Assembly (NCBI GenBank): GCA_002438575.1 | Contig: DJPP01000002.1 | Location: 1 to 10,719 of the forward strand | From: Oscillospiraceae bacterium UBA6409 | GTDB lineage: Bacteria; Bacillota; Clostridia; Oscillospirales; Oscillospiraceae | Length of the DNA stretch: 10,719 nucleotides | Direction: 5' to 3' | Part shown: positions 6,495-10,719 of the stretch, piece by piece | Position numbering within the stretch: the stretch's first letter is position 1 | Layout of the letters: every line of letters starts with the position of its first letter | Position numbers and translations under genes: made by a program | The notes under the pieces: model-generated | Databases searched by the model: none | What the model saw: only the letters and a program-made list of their open reading frames with translations | Told to the model about the DNA's origin: nothing

Positions 6495-7575
6495 ATGCCT
6501 GCGGGATGTCGGCAAAGCGGCGGGGCTGCTCCTGCCCGTTGAGGACACGGCTTGCGCCGGCGGCCAGAGCCTCCAGTTCAAACTCGCCCGCCATGACCTC
6601 CACCGGGGCGATGAAGGAGAGCTTCTGCGTCAGGTAGCCGGTCACATAGTGGGAGTGGGCCAGCCCGCCGGTGAGGATGATGCGGTCCACGCGGCCATCC
6701 GCCGCGGCGGCCAGACCACCGATGGCCCGGGCGCAGCTGTACAGCATACCGTCATAGACCAGCTTGGCGTGCGCGTCGCCGTCGGCGATGCGCTGCTCCA
6801 CCTCCTGGGCATTGGCAGTGCCCAGGTGGGCCATCAGGCCGCCCTTGCCGCGGATGAGGTCCATGATGTTCTGCTTGGTGTACGCGCCGGAATAGCACAT
6901 GGCCACCAGGGGCTGAAGGCTGACGCCGCCCATGCGCTCCGGGGCGAACATCCACTCGTCGTCGCGGACGCCGTCCACCATCTTGCCGCCGATAAACAGG
7001 CGGGCGGACCCGCCGCCGCCCAGGTGCAGAACGATCAGGCGGCAATCGGCCAGGGGCTTGTGGAGGACGGTCTCGGCACAGCGCAGGGCCATGGCGCGGC
7101 AGTTGAGTGCGTGGCCGGTCATCATACGGGGCAGCGCCGGGTGTCCGGATATCCGGGCCTCATCGGTCATCTCGTCCACGGTGACTGGGTCACAGATGAA
7201 GGCGGGGATACCCAGCGGCCGGGCGATACGCAGGGCCAGCACGCAGCCCAGGTTGGAGGCGTGGGCCGCGTCGCGGACCGTGTACATGAAGTCCACCATG
7301 TCCTGATCCACCAGGTAGGTCCCGGCGGCACAGTAGGGCAGCTGACCGCCCCGGGCGCAGACGGCGTCCAGCGTGGTCAGTTCCACGCCGTGGGCGGACA
7401 GCTCCTTTTCAATGGCGGCCTGGCGGAAGTCCACCTGCTCCATGACCCAGGAGAAGGGGCTCAGGTCCTCTTTGCTGTGGCGCACGGTGGCGTCAAACAG
7501 CTTTTGCTCACCCTGAAAGAGGGCCAGCTTGGTAGAGGTGGAGCCGGGGTTGATGACGAGAATGCGCTTATCCAT
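6493..7575 (-). CDS. Butyrate kinase family acyl kinase, divergent member
   Basis: A 360-residue cytoplasmic kinase of the acetate/butyrate kinase (ASKHA) fold; length matches butyrate kinases. These enzymes transfer phosphate from butyryl or branched-chain acyl phosphate to ADP, making ATP at the end of fermentation. Family motifs are I-N-P-G-S-T-S-T-K (8-16), C-A-R-G-G (73-77), H-A-S-N-L-G (105-110), D-P-V-T-V-D-E (129-135), H-A-L-N (155-158), H-L-G-G-G (184-188), P-E-R (212-214), L-T-G-G-L-A-H-S (301-308) and S-F-I-A-P-V. It is atypical where the family usually has H-L-G-G-G-I-S-V and an Asn-Asn stretch before G-P-F-S-P-E-R; here the residues are H-L-G-G-G-G-S-A and V-R-D-D-E-W-M-F-A-P-E-R. 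A GGAAGGAG ribosome-binding site lies seven bases before ATG. No phosphotransbutyrylase gene is next to it; the upstream neighbour is LysR 2. Acyl substrate is uncertain. Confidence 0.88.
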   Translation of the reverse strand: MDKRILVINPGSTSTKLALFQGEQKLFDATVRHSKEDLSPFSWVMEQVDFRQAAIEKELSAHGVELTTLDAVCARGGQLPYCAAGTYLVDQDMVDFMYTVRDAAHASNLGCVLALRIARPLGIPAFICDPVTVDEMTDEARISGHPALPRMMTGHALNCRAMALRCAETVLHKPLADCRLIVLHLGGGGSARLFIGGKMVDGVRDDEWMFAPERMGGVSLQPLVAMCYSGAYTKQNIMDLIRGKGGLMAHLGTANAQEVEQRIADGDAHAKLVYDGMLYSCARAIGGLAAAADGRVDRIILTGGLAHSHYVTGYLTQKLSFIAPVEVMAGEFELEALAAGASRVLNGQEQPRRFADIPQA

Positions 7576-7608
7576 AGGGGCACTCCTTCCCTTTTGTTAT
7601 TTAAAGTA

Positions 7609-7638
7609 AGTATACCCTATTCCACTGGGTATCCGCAA
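7609..7638 (-). promoter_or_regulatory. Promoter of the acyl kinase gene
   Basis: On the minus strand TTGCGG (forward 7633-7638) and TATACT (forward 7609-7614) are separated by 18 bases. The -10 is strong and the -35 weak. It lies in the 102-base gap after lysR 2, so the kinase can be transcribed independently although both genes run the same way. Confidence 0.5.
7610..7634. promoter_or_regulatory. Candidate operator filling the acyl kinase promoter spacer
   Basis: ATACCC (7612-7617) and GGGTAT (7627-7632) are a perfect 6-bp inverted repeat with a 9-base spacer; one further pair at 7610/7634 also matches. The repeat spans from the -10 to the edge of the -35 of the predicted kinase promoter, so a bound protein would block or reshape it. 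LysR 2, encoded just upstream, is a candidate, though the spacing is not the classic T-N11-A. Confidence 0.4.
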
Positions 7639-7677
7639 GCGGGGAACACTGAATGGATATAAGATTTTCCGATAGGC

Positions 7678-8556
7678 TCAGACGGCGCTCTTGGTCAGCA
7701 TACGGACGGCATATTTCAGAAACATCTTTACGGCCGGCGAGGCGTCCGCCCGGGAGTGGAGTGCCGCACCCAGCGTGATGCTGGCCGGCGGGTCGATGGG
7801 AAGCATGGCGATATCACAGATACGCTTTTCGGTGATGAGCTTGTTCATCACGCTGACACCCAGGCCCTGCTCCACCATGGACATGGCGGAAAAGCTCTCG
7901 ATGGTGGTATAGCGGATGTTGGGATCAACGTGATTACGGGCGAACAGCGTCTCCACGTCATCGTCACAGCCCAGGGCGGGCATGATGAAGCTGTCCTGCT
8001 CGCACCGCTTCAGCGGATAGCTGGCGGCACCGGCCAGCGGGTGATCCCGGGGCAGCAGCGCCAGCATGGGGTCCTCGGCCAACGGGATCCACTCAAAGGG
8101 CATATTCTCCTGATAGCTAAGGAAGCCGATGTCGGCGGTGCGCTCCTCCAACCACTGGGATACCTCCTGCCAGATGCCCTCCATCAGCTTGATCTCCACG
8201 TGGGGGTAGTTCTCCTGAAAATCCCGGATGACCGCGGGCAGCCAGTGGGTAGCGATGCTGGAATAGGCGGCGATGGTAACGGTGCCGATCAGCAGACCGT
8301 TCATCTGGGCGGACAGCTCGAAGAGCTTGTCCTCCTGATGGAGTATCTCGCGGATGACAGGCAGCAGCAGCTGACCGTTGGCCGTGAGCGCCACGCCCTT
8401 GGTGCTGCGGCTGAACAGGGAGAAGCCGATCTCCTTCTCCAGTGCGGTGACCAGTTGGTTGACGCCGGAGGGCGTGTAGCGCAGCATCTCGGCGGCGCGG
8501 GAAAAGCTGCCGGTCTCGGCAGCGGCCAGAAAGGCGCGGCAGCGGGCGGTCTCCAT
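7678..8556 (-). CDS. LysR-family transcriptional regulator 2
   Basis: A 292-residue regulator of normal LysR length. The winged helix-turn-helix covers about residues 3-60, with T-G-S-F-S-R-A-A-E-M-L-R-Y at 15-27 and L-E-K-E-I-G-F at 39-45. The C-terminal effector-binding domain follows, including G-T-V-T-I-A-A-Y-S-S-I, A-D-I-G-F-L and a late E-Q-G-L-G-V-S-V-M turn. AAGGAGG lies seven bases upstream of ATG at 8556. A longer in-frame start exists upstream but would cover the AT-rich promoter region and lacks a better ribosome-binding site. The gene is divergent from the small membrane protein at 8722 and lies directly upstream of the acyl kinase on the same strand, so either could be its target. 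It resembles LysR 1 residue for residue across much of the helix-turn-helix. Confidence 0.93.
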   Translation of the reverse strand: METARCRAFLAAAETGSFSRAAEMLRYTPSGVNQLVTALEKEIGFSLFSRSTKGVALTANGQLLLPVIREILHQEDKLFELSAQMNGLLIGTVTIAAYSSIATHWLPAVIRDFQENYPHVEIKLMEGIWQEVSQWLEERTADIGFLSYQENMPFEWIPLAEDPMLALLPRDHPLAGAASYPLKRCEQDSFIMPALGCDDDVETLFARNHVDPNIRYTTIESFSAMSMVEQGLGVSVMNKLITEKRICDIAMLPIDPPASITLGAALHSRADASPAVKMFLKYAVRMLTKSAV

Positions 8557-8604
8557 GGTTTTTCCTCCTTCTCGGCTGTTAGTATTTCTAATAAGCAATA
8601 TAAT

Positions 8605-8622
8605 AAAGTACAGCTTTACTTT
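8605..8622. promoter_or_regulatory. Near-perfect palindrome in the lysR 2 leader
   Basis: AAAGTACAGCTTTACTTT reads the same on both strands except at one symmetric pair (8611/8616), giving eight of nine pairs. It sits a few bases downstream of the start point predicted for lysR 2, where a bound repressor would block transcription. It is also about 100 bases upstream of the small membrane protein gene. Autoregulation by LysR 2 is the simplest reading, but another dimeric repressor is equally possible. Confidence 0.4.
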
Positions 8623-8633
8623 TCCTGTGAAAT

Positions 8634-8662
8634 ATTCTACTATAACATCAACAGGAAGGCAA
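8634..8662 (-). promoter_or_regulatory. Promoter of lysR 2
   Basis: On the minus strand TTGCCT (forward 8657-8662) and TAGAAT (forward 8634-8639) are separated by exactly 17 bases (4/6 and 5/6 matches). It lies in the AT-rich 165-base region divergent to the small membrane protein gene. No equally good plus-strand promoter was found for that neighbour; TATAAC at 8641-8646 is a possible -10 without a clear -35. Confidence 0.5.
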
Positions 8663-8721
8663 GAGCCTGAAACCGAAAATCCAACAAAGCTTACATAAAA
8701 TTTTTCAAGGAGGATGTTACC

Positions 8722-8946
8722 ATGAAAAACATTTCTACGCACGTCGCTATCGCCGTTGTTTCCCTGGTGCTGGTCATCGCGTCCGCCTTTTTGATGACGG
8801 CTCCCGAGGCGGGTATGCGCCTGATCGGCGAGTATGTCACCCTGTTCTGGGCTGTGGTGTTCACCGTTTCCGCCACCCGCGCGCTGCTGCTGGAGCGCAG
8901 CCGTGAGGAGAAGCACGAGAACAAGCCCGCACACGCCGCTGCCTGA
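8722..8946 (+). CDS. Small two-helix membrane protein of unknown function
   Basis: A 74-residue protein that I do not recognise. Two hydrophobic segments are visible, about residues 8-27 and 35-57, joined by a short loop with a Pro-Glu-Ala-Gly turn (28-31). The C-terminal tail is charged (E-R-S-R-E-E-K-H-E-N-K) and ends in Ala-rich residues. The likely topology is both ends in the cytoplasm, given the basic N-terminus and the charged tail. No cysteine, lipobox or catalytic motif is present. The gene is real: AAGGAGG at 8707-8713 lies eight bases before ATG, and a strong terminator follows 14 bases after the stop. It has more T- and A-ending codons than its neighbours in its first half. It is divergent from lysR 2, which makes it a candidate target. 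A single-gene transcript with a strong ribosome-binding site suggests appreciable expression. Confidence 0.82.
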   Translation: MKNISTHVAIAVVSLVLVIASAFLMTAPEAGMRLIGEYVTLFWAVVFTVSATRALLLERSREEKHENKPAHAAA

Positions 8947-8960
8947 CCGGAAACGCAGAG

Positions 8961-8990
8961 AGAACACGCCGTAAGGCGTGTTCTTTTTTT
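8961..8990 (+). terminator. Intrinsic terminator of the small membrane protein gene
   Basis: AGAACACGCC (8961-8970) and GGCGTGTTCT (8975-8984) form a perfect 10-bp stem closed by a GTAA (GNRA-type) tetraloop, followed by T at 8985-8990. There is no matching A-run on the left, so it acts mainly on the plus strand. It separates the small gene from the dehydrogenase. Confidence 0.93.
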
Positions 8991-9013
8991 GCGCCGCGGA
9001 CGGGGAAAACCGG

Positions 9014-9042
9014 TTGACGGCCGCCCAAAAATGGGATACAGT
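9014..9042 (+). promoter_or_regulatory. Promoter of the short-chain dehydrogenase gene
   Basis: TTGACG (9014-9019) and TACAGT (9037-9042) are separated by 17 bases (5/6 and 4/6 matches), giving a predicted start near 9049 and a short leader of about 25 bases. It lies right after the preceding terminator, so the dehydrogenase is its own transcription unit. Confidence 0.6.
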
Positions 9043-9073
9043 AGGGATATAACAAGACCGGGAGGGCTATCGT

Positions 9074-9847
9074 ATGAAGAAGATCGCAGTGATCACAGGC
9101 GCGTCCAGCGGCATGGGCAAACGGTTCGCCGAGACAGTGGACCGGTACGGCACCTTTGACGAGGTGTGGGTCATCGCGCGGCATGAGGCACAGCTGGAGG
9201 CCCTGCGCGCCACGGTCCCCTTCCCTGTCCGCGTGCTGGCGCTGGATCTGACGGACCGCGGCAGCTTCGATGTGTACGCAGCGGCGCTGGCGGAGACACC
9301 GGTGGAGGTGGGCCTGCTGATGAATTGCAGCGGCTACGGGAAATTCAGCGCCGTGCTGGATACGCCGCTGGCGGTAAATCTGAACATGACGGACCTGAAC
9401 TGCCAGGCGGTGGTGGCCATGTGCCAGATCACCGCACCCTATATGCCCCAGGGCAGCCAGATCATCAACATCGCGTCCGTGGCGGCCTTTCAGCCCATCC
9501 CCTATATCGACATCTACGGCGCCACAAAGGCCTTTGTGCTGAGCTTCAGCCGGGCGCTGAACCGGGAGCTGAAAAGCCGCGGTATCGGCGTTATGGCGGT
9601 GTGCCCCTTCTGGACAAAGACGGCGTTCTTTGACCGGGCCATCAAGTCGGACGAGGCGCCCGTTGTGAAAAAGTACGCGGCCATGTACGATCCGGACGAC
9701 ATCGTAACACGCACTTGGCGGGATGCCAAGCGGGGCAGGGACGTGTGCAAATACGGCTTTGTGGCCCGGGTACAGGCGGGACTGACGAAGCTGCTGCCCC
9801 ACAGCGTGGTCATGGATGTTTGGATGAAGCAGCAGGATCTGCATTGA
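9074..9847 (+). CDS. Short-chain dehydrogenase/reductase (classical SDR)
   Basis: A 257-residue cytoplasmic oxidoreductase of classical SDR length. The cofactor-binding motif T-G-A-S-S-G-M-G is at 8-15. The catalytic set is complete: Asn109, Ser135, Tyr148 and Lys152 (Y-G-A-T-K), with the usual 13 residues between Ser and Tyr. Asp58 in A-L-D-L-T corresponds to the adenine-site residue. The structural N-N-A-G motif is replaced by N-C-S-G (84-87). Arg36 right after the second strand (V-I-A-R-H) suggests NADP(H) rather than NAD(H). The C-terminal part ends in a basic, hydrophobic stretch (T-K-L-L-P-H-S-V-V-M-D-V-W) that may be membrane-associated, as in DltE/YqjQ-like SDRs. The ribosome-binding site GGGAGGG (9060-9066) is seven bases before ATG. 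Substrate is unknown and the neighbours give no clue. Confidence 0.92.
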   Translation: MKKIAVITGASSGMGKRFAETVDRYGTFDEVWVIARHEAQLEALRATVPFPVRVLALDLTDRGSFDVYAAALAETPVEVGLLMNCSGYGKFSAVLDTPLAVNLNMTDLNCQAVVAMCQITAPYMPQGSQIINIASVAAFQPIPYIDIYGATKAFVLSFSRALNRELKSRGIGVMAVCPFWTKTAFFDRAIKSDEAPVVKKYAAMYDPDDIVTRTWRDAKRGRDVCKYGFVARVQAGLTKLLPHSVVMDVWMKQQDLH

Positions 9848-9851
9848 CGTG

Positions 9852-9890
9852 AAAAACGGCCTTCGGCATAGAGCCGAAGGCCGTTTTTTT
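9852..9890. terminator. Bidirectional terminator between dehydrogenase and flavoprotein
   Basis: ACGGCCTTCGGC (9856-9867) and GCCGAAGGCCGT (9873-9884) form a 12-bp stem with loop ATAGA, flanked by A on the left (9852-9856) and T on the right (9884-9890). It lies between two convergent stop codons and serves both. Confidence 0.94.
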
Positions 9891-10470
9891 ATACCTGCAT
9901 GAGCGATCGGGCAAAGGCACCGGCGCGGGCTTCCTTTTCCGCGTCCATGAACGTGTGATCGTAGCCCAGGTGGCGCTCAGTCAAAGCGTCCACATAGCGC
10001 ATATCGGTGTGCCTGCACCAGCGGCGCATCCCCTCGATGAACAGGTCTGCGCCCTTCTCCGGCCGGTAGCCGCAGGTGGTCAGAATGGCCAGGGACTTGC
10101 CGGAGAGCAGAGACGGACCGCGGCCGCGGGGACCGTAGTACTTGTCCAGCGCATAGACAAAGCGGTCCAGCGCGGCCTTCATGGGCGCGGGACAGAACCA
10201 GGAGTGGATGGGCGCGGCCAGCAGCAGGATATCGCTGCGGAGGACGGCGTCAAATATGGCAGGCATATCATCCGCCAGAACGCAGGCGGGATGCTCCCAG
10301 TCCATCTGACAGCCGCGGCAGGCGCGGCAGGGCTCAATGTGCAGATCAAAGAGCGAAAACACCTCCGCCGTGTGGCCGGCGGCACGCCACGTCTCCAGAA
10401 AAGGCACCAGCAGGGCGCGGGTGTTGCTGTCCGCCCCACGGGGGCTTGCGAACAAAACGGTCATATGCAT
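9889..10470 (-). CDS. Flavodoxin-like NAD(P)H-dependent FMN reductase family protein with Cys cluster
   Basis: A 193-residue cytoplasmic flavoprotein of the NADPH-dependent FMN reductase / iron-sulfur flavoprotein superfamily. The FMN phosphate loop is S-P-R-G-A-D-S-N-T (9-17). C-R-A-C-R-G-C (48-54) then Cys63 gives C-x2-C-x2-C-x8-C, followed by D-D-M (67-69). The first three cysteines match the compact motif of archaeal iron-sulfur flavoproteins (C-x2-C-x2-C-x4-7-C), but the last spacing is one residue longer; many WrbA-like reductases carry a similar motif without proven cluster binding. A-P-I-H-S-W and M-K-A-A-L-D-R-F (about 86-109) form the second FMN-contacting loop and following helix. 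ATG at 10470 is preferred over the one at 10464 because AGGAG (forward 10479-10483) is eight bases upstream. Only 24 bases separate it from the gene upstream, so the two are probably co-transcribed. Confidence 0.88.
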   Translation of the reverse strand: MHMTVLFASPRGADSNTRALLVPFLETWRAAGHTAEVFSLFDLHIEPCRACRGCQMDWEHPACVLADDMPAIFDAVLRSDILLLAAPIHSWFCPAPMKAALDRFVYALDKYYGPRGRGPSLLSGKSLAILTTCGYRPEKGADLFIEGMRRWCRHTDMRYVDALTERHLGYDHTFMDAEKEARAGAFARSLMQV

Positions 10471-10494
10471 CGGGAAATCTCCTGTAAAGCAATA

Positions 10495-10719
10495 TTACTT
10501 ACGATGTCTTTCTTCCCACGTCTCCTGTGCCTCGCGTAGGTGCTCCAGCAGCTCGCTGCGGGAACGGTAGGCAAAGAGGAAGCTGTACTTCTCGCGGCGC
10601 TCCTCCTGCCGCTGGCGGATGTGGGCCTTCAGGTTCTCCACCTTGATGACTACGTCGTGCTCGTCGGCGAACTTACGGATACGGGACACCAGCTTGGCGG
10701 AATAGACCAGGTCGATGGT
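10495..10719 (-). CDS. C-terminal part of an unrecognised charged protein (cut by window end)
   Basis: The minus-strand frame is open from the window end to TAA (forward 10495-10497), showing the last 74 residues; the start lies outside. I do not recognise the family. The visible part begins T-I-D-L-V-Y-S-A-K-L-V-S-R-I-R-K-F, continues through V-V-I-K-V-E-N-L-K-A and becomes very rich in Glu, Arg and Gln (R-Q-R-Q-E-E-R-R-E-K), ending R-S-R-S-E-L-L-E-H-L-R-E-A-Q-E-T-W-E-E-R-H-R-K. This suggests a long amphipathic helix or coiled coil at the C-terminus. There is no membrane segment. An internal GTG at forward 10687-10689 is not a credible start because the frame continues upstream without a ribosome-binding site. 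The next gene on the strand follows after 24 bases. Whether the frame is a real gene is likely but not certain. Confidence 0.6.
   Translation of the reverse strand, partial: TIDLVYSAKLVSRIRKFADEHDVVIKVENLKAHIRQRQEERREKYSFLFAYRSRSELLEHLREAQETWEERHRK

Noticed and set aside
6649..7662. 337-codon plus-strand open frame opposite the acyl kinase
   Set aside because: Gly/His/Gln-rich antisense frame over a gene with full family motifs; no ribosome-binding site noted.
8622..8657. TTCCTGT-N22-ACAGGAA inverted repeat around the lysR 2 -10
   Set aside because: A perfect 7-bp match, but with a long spacer in a 165-base region it can arise by chance; kept only as a note.

Overview
The window looks like chromosomal DNA from a GC-rich, anaerobic Gram-positive bacterium of the Clostridia, most plausibly an Oscillospiraceae-type gut fermenter (Flavonifractor, Oscillibacter or Lawsonibacter-like). 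The basis is a ferredoxin-dependent 2-oxoacid oxidoreductase, a butyrate-kinase-type acyl kinase, strong AGGAGG ribosome-binding sites before most genes, SigA-like promoters, a lipoprotein transporter component and compact U-tract terminators. The genus is inference. No rRNA, tRNA, CRISPR array, insertion sequence or prophage gene was seen. No gene-free stretch exceeds 300 bases; the longest is the 199-base divergent promoter region at 2672-2870.

Layout. (1) 1-935: the 3' end of a 2-oxoacid:ferredoxin oxidoreductase operon, beta subunit (cut by the window edge) then gamma subunit. (2) 943-1793: a solo B3/4 (PheRS-beta-like) domain protein with its own promoter and a terminator shared with the gene opposite. 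(3) 1796-2671 (minus): LysR regulator 1, divergent from (4) 2871-6459: a tightly coupled operon of FecCD-type permease, ABC ATPase, lipoprotein binding protein and class I SAM methyltransferase, closed by a strong bidirectional hairpin. (5) 6493-7575 (minus): a divergent butyrate-kinase-family acyl kinase. (6) 7678-8556 (minus): LysR regulator 2, directly upstream of the kinase and divergent from (7) 8722-8946: a 74-residue two-helix membrane protein of unknown function with its own terminator. (8) 9074-9847: a short-chain dehydrogenase with a good promoter and a terminator. (9) 9889-10470 (minus): a flavodoxin-like flavoprotein with a four-cysteine cluster, preceded on the same strand by the C-terminal part of an unrecognised charged protein that runs off the window.

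How the parts may work together. The transporter operon is a complete importer of the iron-siderophore/cobalamin/metal-chelate class. Its methyltransferase is arranged to be co-translated with it, and the divergent LysR gene is the obvious candidate regulator. This is the most interesting module: the substrate is not evident and the methyltransferase's role is unknown. The 2-oxoacid oxidoreductase (acyl-CoA from 2-oxoacids) and the acyl kinase (ATP from acyl phosphate) could serve one amino-acid fermentation route, but they are 5.5 kb apart on opposite strands and no phosphotransacylase is present here, so that link is inference. Several inverted repeats overlap the predicted promoters of the LysR-linked genes and are candidate operators.
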